A stretch of DNA of 64,000 nt from Pseudomonas eucalypticola (GCF_013374995.1 NZ_CP056030.1:6308925-6372924), one strand, 5' to 3'; numbered from the stretch's first letter, positions 43,934 to 56,942 are shown. Notes: generated by a model not told the origin, from the sequence alone. Numbers and translations: made by a program.

Positions 43934-44359
43934 TTATTTGCCGAACTTCTTGCGGATCTGCTGAACGGTGCGCAGCTGGGCTGCGGCCTCGGCCAGACGT
44001 GCGGCAGCAGCGCCGTAGTCGAAGTCGGCGCCTTGCTCGTTCAGGGCCTTCTCAGCAGCCTTGACGGCTTCCTGAGCGGAGGCTTCGTCCAGGTCGGCAG
44101 CACGCTGCACGGTGTCGGCAAGAACCTTGACCATGTTCGGCTGAACCTCGAGGAAACCACCGGAGATGTAGAACACCTCCTCTTCCCCACCCTGCTTGAT
44201 CAAGCGGATCGGACCTGGCTTCAGATTAGTGAGCAACGGTGCGTGGCCCAGGGCAACGCCCAGGTCACCCAGTTCACCGTGTGCAATCACCATCTCGACC
44301 AGGCCGGAGAAGATTTCCCCTTCCGCGCTGACGATATCGCAATGGACTGTCATAGCCAT
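43934..44359 (-). CDS. atpC: ATP synthase F1 epsilon subunit
   Basis: The 141-aa subunit has the beta-sandwich N-domain ([42 protein letters not shown]) and a helical C-domain with Ala/Glu-rich repeats. It couples the gamma stalk and inhibits ATP hydrolysis. It is the last gene of the operon, 44 bp after atpD, with a strong terminator following. A second ATG two codons in is an alternative start. Confidence 0.95.
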   Translation of the reverse strand: MAMTVHCDIVSAEGEIFSGLVEMVIAHGELGDLGVALGHAPLLTNLKPGPIRLIKQGGEEEVFYISGGFLEVQPNMVKVLADTVQRAADLDEASAQEAVKAAEKALNEQGADFDYGAAAARLAEAAAQLRTVQQIRKKFGK

Positions 44360-44403
44360 CTGCTTGCCTCAACCTGATTAGCGCCCGTTGCCGGGCGCCG
44401 GGA

Positions 44404-45807
<1,404 letters not shown>

Positions 45808-46668
45808 TTAAACCGCGGCAGCGCCGCCGACGATTTCCGAGATCTCTTGGGTGATCGCAGCCTGACGCGCCTTGTTGTAGACCAGCTGCAATTCGCTGAT
45901 CAGGTCGCCGGCGTTGTCGGTGGCGTTTTTCATCGCGATCATCCGCGCAGCCTGCTCGGCCGCGTTGTTCTCGACCACCGCCTGGTAGACCTGCGACTCC
46001 ACGTACCGAACCATCAGGCCGTCCAGCAGCTCCTTGGCGTCGGGTTCGTAGAGGTAGTCCCAGTGGTGCTTGAGTTCTTGATCCGGGGTTGCGACCAACG
46101 GAACCAATTGCTCGACCGTTGGCTTTTGCGTCATGGTATTCACGAACTTGTTGGACACCACGGACAGGCGATCAATACGGCCATCCAGGTAGGCATCCAG
46201 CATCACCTTGACGCTGCCGATCAGATCATTGATCGATGGCTCTTCGCCCAGGTGGCTGATCGCTGCAACGACGTTGCCGCCGAAGTTGCGGAAGAATGCC
46301 GCACCCTTGGCGCCGACCACGCACAGATCGATCTCGACGCCGCGCTCGCGGTTTACCGCCATGTCCTTGACCAGGGCCTTGAACAGGTTGGTATTCAAGC
46401 CGCCGCACAGACCACGGTCACTGCTCACCACGACGTAACCGACGCGCTTTACTTCGCGGTCGATCATGAACGGGTGGCGGTATTCCGGGTTGGCGTTGGC
46501 CAGATGTCCAATCACCTGGCGGATATGCTCCGCGTAGGGACGGCTGGCTGCCATGCGCATTTGAGCCTTGCGCATTTTGCTGACCGCCACTTTTTCCATG
46601 GCGCTGGTAATTTTTTGCGTGCTTTTGATGCTCGCAATCTTACTGCGAATCTCTTTTGCGCCTGCCAT
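45808..46668 (-). CDS. atpG: ATP synthase F1 gamma subunit
   Basis: The 286-aa central stalk has the conserved N-terminal helix ([27 protein letters not shown]), [10 protein letters not shown] in the middle, and the C-terminal helix with [12 protein letters not shown] and [13 protein letters not shown]. It rotates inside the alpha3beta3 ring and joins the c-ring. The 50-bp gap to atpA holds an inverted repeat (GCGGGAGCC / GGCTCCCGC, near 46690-46711), possibly an mRNA-processing hairpin. Confidence 0.97.
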   Translation of the reverse strand: MAGAKEIRSKIASIKSTQKITSAMEKVAVSKMRKAQMRMAASRPYAEHIRQVIGHLANANPEYRHPFMIDREVKRVGYVVVSSDRGLCGGLNTNLFKALVKDMAVNRERGVEIDLCVVGAKGAAFFRNFGGNVVAAISHLGEEPSINDLIGSVKVMLDAYLDGRIDRLSVVSNKFVNTMTQKPTVEQLVPLVATPDQELKHHWDYLYEPDAKELLDGLMVRYVESQVYQAVVENNAAEQAARMIAMKNATDNAGDLISELQLVYNKARQAAITQEISEIVGGAAAV

Positions 46669-46718
46669 GTAACACCTATCAGGTTAGCAAGCGGGAGCCT
46701 CGCGGCTCCCGCTGCGGC

Positions 46719-48263
46719 TTACCAGGTTTGGGTGGCCTTGAACTTCTCGATACCGGCTTTGATGCCAGCGTCGATTTCGTCATTGAAGTCACCCTTCACG
46801 TTGATCTTCGCCATCAAATCGGCGTGATCGCGGTTGAAGTAAGCAATCAGGGCCTGCTCGAAGCTACCGATCTTGGCGATTTCGACGTCAGTCAGGAAAC
46901 CACGCTCAGCGGCGTACAGCGACAGCGCCATGTCCGCGATGGACATAGGAGCGTATTGCTTCTGCTTCATCAGCTCGGTAACGCGCTGACCGTGCTCCAG
47001 TTGCTTGCGGGTGGCTTCGTCCAGGTCAGAGGCGAACTGGGCGAATGCAGCCAGTTCACGGTACTGAGCCAGAGCGGTACGGATGCCACCGGACAGCTTC
47101 TTGATGATCTTGGTCTGAGCGGCACCACCCACACGGGATACCGAAACACCGGCGTTCACTGCAGGGCGGATGCCCGAGTTGAACATGGCCGATTCCAGGA
47201 AGATCTGACCGTCGGTGATGGAAATCACGTTGGTCGGAACGAAGGCGGAAACGTCGCCAGCCTGGGTTTCGATGATCGGCAGTGCGGTCAGGGAACCGGT
47301 CTTGCCAGTCACTGCACCGTTGGTGAACTTCTCGACGTACTCTTCGGAAACGCGCGATGCACGCTCCAGCAGACGGGAGTGGAGATAGAACACGTCACCT
47401 GGGTAGGCTTCACGGCCTGGTGGACGGCGCAGCAGCAGGGAGATCTGGCGGTAAGCCACAGCCTGCTTGGACAGATCGTCATAAACGATCAGCGCGTCTT
47501 CACCGCGGTCGCGGAAGAATTCACCCATGGTGCAACCGGAGTACGGTGCCAGGTATTGCAGGGCAGCCGATTCCGAGGCACTGGCGGCAACAACGATGGT
47601 GTTGGCCAGAGCGCCGTTCTCTTCCAGCTTGCGCACGATGTTGGCAATGGTCGATTGCTTCTGACCGATTGCAACGTACACGCAGAAGATGCCGCTGTTT
47701 TTCTGGTTGATGATCGCGTCGATCGCCATGGCGGTCTTGCCGATCTGGCGGTCACCGATGATCAGCTCACGCTGGCCACGGCCGACAGGGATCATGGCGT
47801 CAACCGACTTGTAGCCAGTCTGTACAGGCTGGTCTACCGACTTACGCCAGATCACGCCCGGTGCAACTTTCTCGACCGCGTCGGTCTCGGTGTTGCCCAG
47901 TGGACCTTTGCCGTCAACAGGGTTGCCCAGTGCGTCGACGACGCGACCCAGCAGTTCCTTGCCAACCGGAACCTGCAGGACGCGGCCAGTGCACTTGGCG
48001 CTCATGCCTTCGGCCAGGGACTGGTAGGAACCGAGAATAACGGCACCTACGGAGTCCTGCTCCAGGTTGAGGGCCATGCCGAAGACGCCGCCCGGAAACT
48101 CGATCATCTCGCCGTACATGACGTCGGCCAGACCGTGAATCCGCACGATACCGTCAGATACGCTGACGACAGTGCCTTCGTTACGGGCTTGGGAGGTCAC
48201 ATCGAGCTTGTCGATGCGGCCCTTGATAATTTCACTTATTTCGGAAGGATTGAGTTGCTGCAT
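46719..48263 (-). CDS. atpA: ATP synthase F1 alpha subunit
   Basis: The 514-aa non-catalytic nucleotide-binding subunit starts [17 protein letters not shown] and has the Walker A motif GDRQIGKT at 170-177, the alpha/beta signature [14 protein letters not shown], and the C-terminal helix bundle. It forms the F1 hexamer with AtpD. It lies 21 bp after atpH. Confidence 0.98.
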   Translation of the reverse strand: MQQLNPSEISEIIKGRIDKLDVTSQARNEGTVVSVSDGIVRIHGLADVMYGEMIEFPGGVFGMALNLEQDSVGAVILGSYQSLAEGMSAKCTGRVLQVPVGKELLGRVVDALGNPVDGKGPLGNTETDAVEKVAPGVIWRKSVDQPVQTGYKSVDAMIPVGRGQRELIIGDRQIGKTAMAIDAIINQKNSGIFCVYVAIGQKQSTIANIVRKLEENGALANTIVVAASASESAALQYLAPYSGCTMGEFFRDRGEDALIVYDDLSKQAVAYRQISLLLRRPPGREAYPGDVFYLHSRLLERASRVSEEYVEKFTNGAVTGKTGSLTALPIIETQAGDVSAFVPTNVISITDGQIFLESAMFNSGIRPAVNAGVSVSRVGGAAQTKIIKKLSGGIRTALAQYRELAAFAQFASDLDEATRKQLEHGQRVTELMKQKQYAPMSIADMALSLYAAERGFLTDVEIAKIGSFEQALIAYFNRDHADLMAKINVKGDFNDEIDAGIKAGIEKFKATQTW

Positions 48264-48284
48264 TGCTCTGCTGCCCCTTCAAAC

Positions 48285-48821
48285 TCAAGATTTCAATGCT
48301 TCGGCCAGCTGCGCGAGTTTGCCACGCACTGAACCATCGATTACCAGGTCGCCAGCGCGAATGACGACGCCCCCGATGAGGGAGGCATCTTGCGCGGCGT
48401 GCAGTCGCACTTCTCGGCCGAGCCGTGCACTGAGAACCTTGGCGAGTTTGTCTTGCTGTTCGTCGTTCAATGCAAATGCACTGGTTACTTCCACGTCTAC
48501 GGATTTCTCTTGCTCGGCCTTGTACAGGTCGAACAGAGCCGCGATCTCCGGCAACAGCAGGAGACGGTCGTTTTCCGCGACAACATGAATGAAATTCTGT
48601 GCCTGGCTATCAAACTTTTCACCGCACACTTCAATGAAAGTGGCGGCCTTTTGTGCGCTCGTCAGTCGCGGGGCCTTGAGCAGGCGCTGCATGGTGTCGT
48701 CTTCCGACACCGCAGCAGCCAGGCCGAGCATGGCTGACCAATTGGCCAGTTGCTGGTGGGCCTGGGCATGCTCGAAGGCTGCCTTAGCGTAAGGTCGGGC
48801 CAACGTGGTCAGTTCTGCCAT
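48285..48821 (-). CDS. atpH: ATP synthase F1 delta subunit
   Basis: The 178-aa peripheral-stalk subunit begins [19 protein letters not shown], the typical delta N-terminus, and ends with [18 protein letters not shown], the other family hallmark. It links the top of F1 to the b-subunit dimer. It lies 12 bp after atpF. Confidence 0.96.
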   Translation of the reverse strand: MAELTTLARPYAKAAFEHAQAHQQLANWSAMLGLAAAVSEDDTMQRLLKAPRLTSAQKAATFIEVCGEKFDSQAQNFIHVVAENDRLLLLPEIAALFDLYKAEQEKSVDVEVTSAFALNDEQQDKLAKVLSARLGREVRLHAAQDASLIGGVVIRAGDLVIDGSVRGKLAQLAEALKS

Positions 48822-48833
48822 GATCGCCCTCGC

Positions 48834-49304
48834 TTAGATTTCTGCAGCCAGTTTGTTAACCAGCTCCGCGTGCGCGTTTTGATCGATTGTGGCGCCCAGG
48901 ATCTTCTCGGCACCGCCTACGGCCAGAGCACCCACTTGGGCACGCAGCGCGTCTTTGACACCGTTCAGTTCCTGCTCGATCTCGGCCTGAGCCTGAGCCT
49001 TCACGCGTTCAGCTTCGACACGGGCCTGTTCACGGGCCTCGTCGACGATCTGAGCGCCGCGTTTCTTGGCTTGCTCAATGATTTCGGCTGCCTGAGCTTT
49101 AGCATCGCGCAGTTGCTGACCCGCTTTGTCTTGGGCCAGCTCCAGGTCGCGAGCTGCTCGTTGTGCAGCGTCCAGTCCATCCGCGATCTTCTTCTGACGT
49201 TCTTGCAAAGCCGCGATGACCGGAGGCCACACGAACTTCATGCAAAACAGTACAAAAATGAAGAACGCAACGGACTGGCCAATCAGGGTTGCATTAATGT
49301 TCAC
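48834..49304 (-). CDS. atpF: ATP synthase F0 b subunit
   Basis: The 156-aa protein has one N-terminal membrane helix ([20 protein letters not shown]) and then a long charged coiled coil rich in Ala, Glu, Arg and Gln, as expected for the dimeric peripheral stalk. It lies 54 bp downstream of atpE. Confidence 0.96.
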   Translation of the reverse strand: MNINATLIGQSVAFFIFVLFCMKFVWPPVIAALQERQKKIADGLDAAQRAARDLELAQDKAGQQLRDAKAQAAEIIEQAKKRGAQIVDEAREQARVEAERVKAQAQAEIEQELNGVKDALRAQVGALAVGGAEKILGATIDQNAHAELVNKLAAEI

Positions 49305-49358
49305 GCCAACACCTCGCTCGTTCTTTGTTCACACCAATCAGCTCGAAGGTTCGAGAGA

Positions 49359-49631
<273 letters not shown>

Positions 49632-49718
49632 TTACGTCGTATTGGTTAGGTTTTCTTAGATTAAAGCGGTAAAACAAATCGTTTTTGCAGCAGCCCCGGC
49701 AGACTCCCCCCAAGGGCA

Positions 49719-49740
49719 CCCTCCCACCGAAGCGGGAGGG
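49719..49740. promoter_or_regulatory. Intra-operon stem-loop between atpB and atpE
   Basis: CCCTCCC (49719-49725) pairs with GGGAGGG (49734-49740) across 8 nt. It follows the atpB stop codon in an otherwise compact operon and has no downstream T run. It most likely marks an RNA processing or stability site upstream of atpE. Confidence 0.6.
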
Positions 49741-49763
49741 TCATCAGACACGCCAGGCGGGTC

Positions 49764-51057
<1,294 letters not shown>

Positions 51058-51132
51058 CACAAATTGCTCCTCGTGAGTCGGCGCGCCAAAATCAATGACT
51101 TGGCATAATTTGTGCCGACAAAATGCGCGCAG

Positions 51133-51161
51133 AGTATAGGGGCGGTTAAGCCCCTATTCAA
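51133..51161 (-). promoter_or_regulatory. Sigma-70 promoter of the atp operon
   Basis: On the minus strand TTGAAT (51156-51161) and TATACT (51133-51138) are separated by exactly 17 bp, a strong sigma-70 arrangement. It would give a leader of about 70 nt before atpI. The promoter overlaps the parB-distal hairpin at 51136-51157. Confidence 0.7.
51136..51157 (-). terminator. Hairpin after parB, overlapping the atp promoter
   Basis: ATAGGGGC (51136-51143) pairs with GCCCCTAT (51150-51157) across a 6-nt loop, 49 bp beyond the parB stop on the minus strand. It lacks a T run, so it may be a weak terminator that separates parAB from atp transcription. Confidence 0.5.
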
Positions 51162-51205
51162 CTGCCGGGTAGTGATTTCCGACTGCGCGCTACAAAAGGA
51201 GTGTT

Positions 51206-52078
51206 TCAGCGAATGTGAGCAAGGACACCTTGAAGCTCGTCCAGGGAGTTGTAACGGATGACCAACTGCCCCTTGCCCTTCTGCCCGTGACGAATCTGTA
51301 CATCAGAGCCTAGACGCTCTGCCAGGCGCTGCTCGAGCCGGGTAATGTCCGGATCGGGCTTGGCCGCTTCAACCGGTTCCGGCTTGCCTGCCAACCACTG
51401 GCGAACCAGTGCTTCGGTCTGGCGCACGGTGAGGCCGCGTGCGACAACATGTCGCGCCCCTTCCACCTGCTGTTCGTCCGGCAAACCGAGCAAAGCACGA
51501 GCGTGACCCATTTCCAGGTCGCCATGGGCGAGCATGGTCTTGATCACTTCCGGTAGCGAAATCAGACGCAGCAGGTTGGCCACGGTGACCCGCGATTTGC
51601 CAACGGCATCAGCGACCTGTTGCTGGGTCAACTGAAACTCATGCTGCAGGCGCTGCAGGGCAATGGCTTCCTCGACCGGGTTCAGGTCTTCACGCTGAAT
51701 GTTCTCGATCAGCGCCATGGCGATGGCCGCTTCATCGGGCACATCGCGAACCATGGCCGGGATGGTTTCCATGCCGGCCTGCTGGCTGGCGCGCCAGCGG
51801 CGCTCACCGGCGATGATCTCGAACCGGTTGTTGCCGATCGGGCGTACCACGATGGGTTGCATCACACCCTGGCTCTTGATCGAGTGGGCGAGCTCTTCCA
51901 GCGCTTGCGGGTCCATGTCCCGGCGTGGCTGGTACTTGCCACGCTGGATCACGTCCAGGGGCAGGTGCTGCAGTTCGCTCTGGTCGACCTTGACAGCCTG
52001 TTCTTCCAGCGCACTGACGGTTGGCCCGCTTAGCAGGGCATCCAGTCCACGTCCGAGACCTCGTTTCTTCACGGCCAT
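51206..52078 (-). CDS. parB: Chromosome-partitioning protein ParB
   Basis: The 290-aa protein has the N-terminal basic segment MAVKKRGLGRGLDALLSG, the CTP-binding ParB/Srx domain (LPLDVIQRGKYQPRRD, IIAGERRWRASQQAG), and a helix-turn-helix for parS binding (LTQQQVADAVGKSRVTVANLLRL). A C-terminal dimer domain ends the chain. It spreads from parS sites as a CTP clamp and works with ParA to move origins. A parS-like site lies at 31639. It is 9 bp after parA. Confidence 0.97.
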   Translation of the reverse strand: MAVKKRGLGRGLDALLSGPTVSALEEQAVKVDQSELQHLPLDVIQRGKYQPRRDMDPQALEELAHSIKSQGVMQPIVVRPIGNNRFEIIAGERRWRASQQAGMETIPAMVRDVPDEAAIAMALIENIQREDLNPVEEAIALQRLQHEFQLTQQQVADAVGKSRVTVANLLRLISLPEVIKTMLAHGDLEMGHARALLGLPDEQQVEGARHVVARGLTVRQTEALVRQWLAGKPEPVEAAKPDPDITRLEQRLAERLGSDVQIRHGQKGKGQLVIRYNSLDELQGVLAHIR

Positions 52079-52087
52079 GTGGATTCC

Positions 52088-52876
52088 TTAAGCTTTTTCA
52101 GCGCGAGTTTGACGGCGCTGGCGGCGAACCATCTCGCCCGCCAGGGCCAGGTAGGCCAGTGCGCCGCGCGATTGTTTGTCGTAGGCCAGGGCCGGCATGC
52201 CGAAGCTTGGCGCCTCGGCCAGGCGCACGTTGCGCGGGATGACGGTGTCGTACAACTGGTCGCCGAAGTGTTCCTTGAGCTGCGCGGAGACATCGTTGAT
52301 CAGGCTCAGGCGCGGGTCGTACATGGTCCGCAGCAGGCCCTCGATCTTGAGTTCCGGGTTCAGCAGCTCGGCGATGCGCTTGATGTTATCCACAAGGTCG
52401 CTGAGGCCTTCCAGGGCGAAGTACTCGCACTGCATGGGGATGATCACCCCATCGGACGCCACCAGGGCGTTGAGGGTCAGCATGGACAGCGACGGCGGGC
52501 AGTCGATCAGGATGTAGTCGTAACTCTCGCGGATCGGCGCCAGCGCGGTACGCAGGCGGCTCTCCTTCATCTGCATTTCCAGCAGCACCACTTCGGCGGC
52601 GGTGAGGTCACGGTTGGCCGGCAGCAGCTGGTAGCCGCCGTGTTCGGAGAAGTGCATGGCCTGGGACAGGTCGCACTCGCCGATCAACAGGTCGTAGACC
52701 GAGTTTTCCAGGCCGTGCTTATCCACACCGCTACCCATGGTGGCGTTGCCCTGTGGGTCGAGGTCGATCAGCAGCACGCGGCGCTTGGTCGCCACCAGCG
52801 ATGCTGCGAGGTTGATGCAGGTGGTGGTTTTGCCCACACCACCTTTCTGGTTCGCGATCGCGAATACCTTAGCCAT
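52088..52876 (-). CDS. parA: Chromosome-partitioning ATPase ParA
   Basis: The 262-aa deviant Walker-A ATPase begins MAKVFAIANQKGGVGKTT (P-loop at 11-18), with DLDPQGNATMG and the Walker B region DYILIDCPPSLSMLTLNAL. It forms nucleoid-bound dimers that pull ParB-parS complexes. The ATG at 52874-52876 is standard. Two perfect DnaA boxes (52386-52394 and 52719-52727) lie inside the gene. Confidence 0.97.
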   Translation of the reverse strand: MAKVFAIANQKGGVGKTTTCINLAASLVATKRRVLLIDLDPQGNATMGSGVDKHGLENSVYDLLIGECDLSQAMHFSEHGGYQLLPANRDLTAAEVVLLEMQMKESRLRTALAPIRESYDYILIDCPPSLSMLTLNALVASDGVIIPMQCEYFALEGLSDLVDNIKRIAELLNPELKIEGLLRTMYDPRLSLINDVSAQLKEHFGDQLYDTVIPRNVRLAEAPSFGMPALAYDKQSRGALAYLALAGEMVRRQRRQTRAEKA

Positions 52877-52894
52877 TATTGCGTGTGTTCCCAA

Positions 52895-53542
52895 TCATGC
52901 CGTGCGGCGCAGTATCAGCAGATGACGTTGGCCTTGGCAACCCGGTACGGTCAAGGCCTGTGCGCTTTCGAGGTGAAAATCTGCCGGTAATGCTACCAGT
53001 TCATCAGCAGGATGCAGCCCTTTCATTGCCAACCAGCGTGTATTCGTGTCACCGAGGTGGCGCGTCCAGTTGCTGAAGTCCTCCAAGCTGCTGAATGCTC
53101 GCGAGATGATCCCGTTGAACGGCAGCTCTGGCTGGAAGGCCTCGACTCGGCTGTGGATAACTTGCAGGTTGTCCAGCTTCAGTTCCAGTTTGACCTGGGT
53201 GATAAAGCGGGTCTTCTTGCCGTTACTGTCCAGGCAGGTGATTTTCTTTTCCGGAAACAGGATCGCCAGCGGCACGCCAGGCATGCCTCCACCGCTGCCC
53301 ACGTCCAGCCAGCGCTCGCCTTCACCGATGTGGGCGATCACGCTGAGGCTGTCCAGCAGGTGGCGCGAAACCATCTCGTCAGGGTTGCGCACGGCAGTCA
53401 GGTTGTAGGCCTTGTTCCACTTTATCAACAGGGCCAGGTAGGCCAGCAGCTGATCGTGCTGGGCCTGGGTCAGTTCGACCCCCAGTTCCCGTGCCCCTTG
53501 GGCCAGTTCCTGGGAGTGGTGCGGGGTGACCATAGAACTCAA
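52895..53542 (-). CDS. rsmG: 16S rRNA (guanine527-N7)-methyltransferase
   Basis: The 215-aa SAM methyltransferase modifies G527 of 16S rRNA. Signatures: [25 protein letters not shown], and the SAM loop [18 protein letters not shown] use the TTG at 53540-53542, since it overlaps the mnmG stop in TTGA and has GGAG eight nt upstream. An ATG three codons on is the alternative. A DnaA box (53152-53160) lies within it. Confidence 0.94.
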   Translation of the reverse strand: MSSMVTPHHSQELAQGARELGVELTQAQHDQLLAYLALLIKWNKAYNLTAVRNPDEMVSRHLLDSLSVIAHIGEGERWLDVGSGGGMPGVPLAILFPEKKITCLDSNGKKTRFITQVKLELKLDNLQVIHSRVEAFQPELPFNGIISRAFSSLEDFSNWTRHLGDTNTRWLAMKGLHPADELVALPADFHLESAQALTVPGCQGQRHLLILRRTA

Positions 53543-55434
53543 GCGCTTTGCTCCAACTCACGGCCTGCGCCGCGTTTTTTCAAATGAATCATCAGCAGCG
53601 AGATAGCCGCCGGGGTCACGCCGGGGATGCGCGAAGCCTGGCCCAGCGTCTCGGGGCGCGTGGCCCCCAGCTTGCCCTGGATCTCCTTGGACAACCCGGA
53701 GATGGCCGCGTAGTCGATATCCACAGGCAGACGAGTGTTTTCGCTGGCCCGCAGCCGAGCGATCTCGTCCTGCTGACGGTCGATGTAGCCGGCATACTTG
53801 GCCTTGATCTCGACCTGTTCGGCCACCTGGGGGTCGAGGGCACCTTCGCCGGTCACCTCGATCAGGCCGTTGTAGTCGATTTCCGGTCGGGTCAGCAGGC
53901 TCATCAGGTTGTATTCATGGCCCAGTGGCGTGCCGAATTTCTCGGCGATGGCATCACCGCGCTCGGTCCCCGGGCGTACCCAGGTGCTTTTCAGCCGTTG
54001 CTCTTCCAGCTCGATGGCTTCGCGCTTGGCGCAGAACGCCGCCCAGCGGGCGTCATCGACCAGGCCCAGTTCGCGGCCTTTCTCGGTCAGGCGCAGGTCA
54101 GCGTTGTCTTCACGCAGGATCAGCCGGTATTCGGCGCGCGACGTGAACATGCGGTACGGCTCCTGGGTACCCAGGGTGATCAGGTCGTCGACCAGCACAC
54201 CGATGTAGGCCTCGTCACGGCGCGGGCACCAGGCATCACGGCCCTGTGCGCGCAAAGCGGCGTTGGTACCGGCCAACAGGCCTTGGGCACCGGCTTCTTC
54301 GTAACCGGTGGTGCCGTTGATCTGGCCCGCGAAGAACAGGCCACCGATGACCTTGGTTTCCAGGCTGTACTTCAGGTCACGCGGGTCGAAGTAATCGTAT
54401 TCGATGGCGTAGCCGGGGCGAACGATGTGGGCATTCTCCATGCCGCGGATCGACCGCACGATCTGCAGCTGCACATCGAACGGCAGCGAGGTAGAAATGC
54501 CGTTGGGGTACAGCTCATGGGTGGTCAGGCCTTCCGGCTCGATGAACACCTGGTGGCTTTCCTTGTCGGCGAAGCGGTGGATCTTGTCTTCGATCGACGG
54601 GCAATAGCGCGGGCCTACACCTTCGATGACACCCGAGTACATGGGTGAGCGATCGAGGTTGGCGGCGATGATCTCGTGGGTACGGGCGTTGGTATGGGTA
54701 ATCCAGCAACTGACCTGGCGGGGATGCAGTTCCTTGTTGCCCATGAACGACATGACCGGGATCGGGGTATCGCCGGGTTGCTCGGTCATTACCGAGAAAT
54801 CCACCGATCGGCCATCGATACGCGGGGGCGTGCCGGTTTTCAAGCGGCCGACGCGCAGCGGGAACTCGCGGAGTCGACGCGCCAGCGCCGTAGAGGGCGG
54901 ATCCCCTGCACGGCCACCCGAGTAATTCTCCAGGCCGATGTGGATAAGTCCGGCCAGGAAGGTGCCCGCGGTCAGTACCACGGAATCGGCGAAGAAACGC
55001 AAACCCATTTGCGTGACCACGCCGCGTACCTGGTCCTGCTCGACGATGAGGTCGTCGCACGACTGCTGGAATATCCACAGGTTGGGCTGGTTTTCCAGAA
55101 TCTCGCGTACCGCAGCCTTGTAGAGGATGCGGTCTGCCTGGGCACGCGTGGCGCGAACGGCCGGGCCCTTGCGGTTGTTCAACACACGGAACTGGATGCC
55201 ACCCTTATCGGTAGCCAACGCCATGGCGCCGCCCAGTGCATCGATCTCTTTGACCAGGTGGCTTTTACCGATGCCACCGATGGCCGGGTTGCAGCTCATC
55301 TGCCCGAGGGTTTCCACGTTGTGGGTCAGCAGCAGGGTTTTTGCGCCCATGCGCGCTGACGCAAGCGCAGCCTCGGTTCCGGCATGGCCGCCGCCGATGA
55401 CGATCACTTCAAAACGGGAAGGGAAATCCACCAC
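53539..55434 (-). CDS. mnmG: tRNA uridine-5-carboxymethylaminomethyl modification enzyme MnmG
   Basis: The 631-aa FAD enzyme with MnmE modifies the wobble uridine of several tRNAs. The FAD loop is GGGHAG at 14-19. Other signatures: [41 protein letters not shown], and [21 protein letters not shown] start ([10 protein letters not shown]) is used. A perfect DnaA box (54939-54947) lies inside the gene. The 468-bp upstream gap is origin-like and is followed by an unrelated gene block, so it is separated from mnmE by about 4 kb. Confidence 0.97.
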   Translation of the reverse strand: MVDFPSRFEVIVIGGGHAGTEAALASARMGAKTLLLTHNVETLGQMSCNPAIGGIGKSHLVKEIDALGGAMALATDKGGIQFRVLNNRKGPAVRATRAQADRILYKAAVREILENQPNLWIFQQSCDDLIVEQDQVRGVVTQMGLRFFADSVVLTAGTFLAGLIHIGLENYSGGRAGDPPSTALARRLREFPLRVGRLKTGTPPRIDGRSVDFSVMTEQPGDTPIPVMSFMGNKELHPRQVSCWITHTNARTHEIIAANLDRSPMYSGVIEGVGPRYCPSIEDKIHRFADKESHQVFIEPEGLTTHELYPNGISTSLPFDVQLQIVRSIRGMENAHIVRPGYAIEYDYFDPRDLKYSLETKVIGGLFFAGQINGTTGYEEAGAQGLLAGTNAALRAQGRDAWCPRRDEAYIGVLVDDLITLGTQEPYRMFTSRAEYRLILREDNADLRLTEKGRELGLVDDARWAAFCAKREAIELEEQRLKSTWVRPGTERGDAIAEKFGTPLGHEYNLMSLLTRPEIDYNGLIEVTGEGALDPQVAEQVEIKAKYAGYIDRQQDEIARLRASENTRLPVDIDYAAISGLSKEIQGKLGATRPETLGQASRIPGVTPAAISLLMIHLKKRGAGRELEQSA

Positions 55435-55439
55435 GCACC

Positions 55440-55850
55440 TCGTGCCTGTTCATTGATGGGTAATTGGGATAGCTCACCAGTATAGGGACTTACCCCCCCC
55501 TAAAGGAACCTTTTGCACAAAATTTAACCAGCTGTGGATGAACGGCAGAAATAGAAATAGAGAAAGAAATTTATAAAAGCTTTGTTTTTATGTTTATTCT
55601 TATGCACACCACTATCTGTGGATAAAACGCTACACCCCTTTATTTCCGTACTGTACAGAGAAATTGAACCCTGTGATCATCTGAGTCGGAGACCCTTGGA
55701 TAACCGGATTTAACCTGTGGATGAAACTGGCTGTTATCCACAGGGGAGTTTACCTACCCCTTTCGAGCCTGCTTATCACCAGACCTGAGGCGTGGTTTTC
55801 CACAGGGCTTATTGCACCGGTGTTGAGAAGTTTTCACGCCAGCGGCCACG
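55440..55850. other. Origin-like intergenic region upstream of mnmG
   Basis: This AT-rich gap contains perfect DnaA boxes at 55617-55625 (TGTGGATAA) and 55734-55742 (TTATCCACA). Near matches lie at 55600-55608 (TTATGCACA) and in TGTGGATGA contexts (about 55532 and 55716). The 14-mer ATAGAAATAGAGAA at 55551-55564 is followed by an AT-rich ...AAAGCTTT stretch, and both recur in oriC at 63593 onward with similar spacing to the first box. This is consistent with a second origin-type segment. Whether it fires is unknown. Confidence 0.65.
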
Positions 55851-55874
55851 AAAAAGCCGCCCGGAGGCGGCCTT
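55851..55874 (-). terminator. Rho-independent terminator of the msrA gene
   Basis: On the minus strand a GC-rich stem (GGCCGCC / GGCGGC with one bulge) is followed by TTTTT, 29 bp beyond the msrA stop. It closes the transcript before the origin-like region. Confidence 0.8.
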
Positions 55875-55902
55875 GAAATGATCCACAGACGGATAAGCAG
55901 GG

Positions 55903-56583
55903 TTACTGGCTGACCAGCACGGGGTCATCGCGGTAGCGGTTGGGGAAGAACTTGGCCAGGTTCGCGATCTTCGGCTGGTCGTTGATCACGATGTAGAGGC
56001 TGTGAGGGTTCTGAAACAGGTAATCCTGGTGGTATCCCTCCGCAGGATAGAAGCCGTTCAGGTTTTCCACAGTGGTCGCCAGTGGTCTGGAGAAGACATG
56101 GGCCGCATCCAGCTGTTTGATATAGGCCTGCGCGATCTGTTGTTGCTCAGTGTCGCCGGCAAACACGGTTGAACGGTACTGGGTGCCCGTGTCAGGCCCC
56201 TGGCGGTTGAGTTCAGTAGGGTCGTGGGCCACTGAGAAGTAGATCTGCAGTAGTTGCCCGTAGGTGATCTGCGTGGGGTCGAACGTCACTTGGACCGACT
56301 CGGCGTGGCCGGTATCGCCGTTACCGACTTCCTCGTAATGCGCGGTACGCTCCAGCCCGCCGGCGTAACCTGAAACCGCCCGTGTCACGCCCTTCACGTG
56401 CTCGAAGACTCCCTGCACGCCCCAGAAACAACCACCGGCGAACACGGCCGTCTCGCTGTGGACAACTTTTGTACTCTCATCGAGCTTGGGTGCCGGTACA
56501 ACTACCGCAGGTTCTGAAGCCCCTGCACAGGCCGCTGTGGACAATATGCCGATAGCCAGCAGTGAACGGAATAGCGAATGCAT
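55903..56583 (-). CDS. msrA: Exported peptide-methionine (S)-S-oxide reductase
   Basis: The 226-aa protein has an N-terminal signal with a lipoprotein-like end (AIGILSTAACAG), placing it outside the cytoplasm. The MsrA core is clear: FAGGCFWGVQ with the catalytic Cys at about 52, GYAGG, YEEVGNGDTGHAESVQVTFDP and GYHQDYLFQNP. Apart from the signal Cys I see no second cysteine, so the usual resolving Cys is missing and an outside thiol must recycle it. The ATG at 56581-56583 is used. Downstream of a Met-rich MXKDX gene, it may repair that protein. Confidence 0.9.
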   Translation of the reverse strand: MHSLFRSLLAIGILSTAACAGASEPAVVVPAPKLDESTKVVHSETAVFAGGCFWGVQGVFEHVKGVTRAVSGYAGGLERTAHYEEVGNGDTGHAESVQVTFDPTQITYGQLLQIYFSVAHDPTELNRQGPDTGTQYRSTVFAGDTEQQQIAQAYIKQLDAAHVFSRPLATTVENLNGFYPAEGYHQDYLFQNPHSLYIVINDQPKIANLAKFFPNRYRDDPVLVSQ

Positions 56584-56678
56584 GAGCACTCTCCTGCAGA
56601 ACTTATTCACACCACAAGCCTTGCCTGAATCCGCGACAGGCATTCACAACCACGCGGACTCGCTGAAGGGCTATGGGC

Positions 56679-56942
56679 TCATTGATCCTTTTTCATGGTG
56701 TCCTGAGACATGCTGTCCTTCTTCATGGTCCCCTTCTGCATGCTCTCGCCTTTCATGGCGCCCTTGGACGTGGTGGTGTCCTTTTTCATGGTCGTGTCCT
56801 TCTTCATCGTGTCCTTGGACATGGAACCACCAGACATGCTGCCGTTGCCCATTGAGTCATTGCCCATGGTATCGGCGGCATACGCGGCGGCGGTGCCCAA
56901 AGCCAGACACAGGGACAGGACGATTGTGGATACTTTTTTCAT
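56679..56942 (-). CDS. Secreted pentapeptide MXKDX repeat protein
   Basis: The 87-aa product has a signal peptide (MKKVSTIVLSLCLALGTAAAYA). The rest is almost wholly built of short Met/Lys/Asp/Ser repeats such as SMSKD, TMKKD and TTMKKD, with about 15 Met residues. It has no folded-domain look. I recall this family being named pentapeptide MXKDX repeat protein, of unknown function. The Met-rich composition beside an exported MsrA suggests metal binding or a sacrificial oxidant sink. Both are inference. Confidence 0.85.
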   Translation of the reverse strand: MKKVSTIVLSLCLALGTAAAYAADTMGNDSMGNGSMSGGSMSKDTMKKDTTMKKDTTTSKGAMKGESMQKGTMKKDSMSQDTMKKDQ

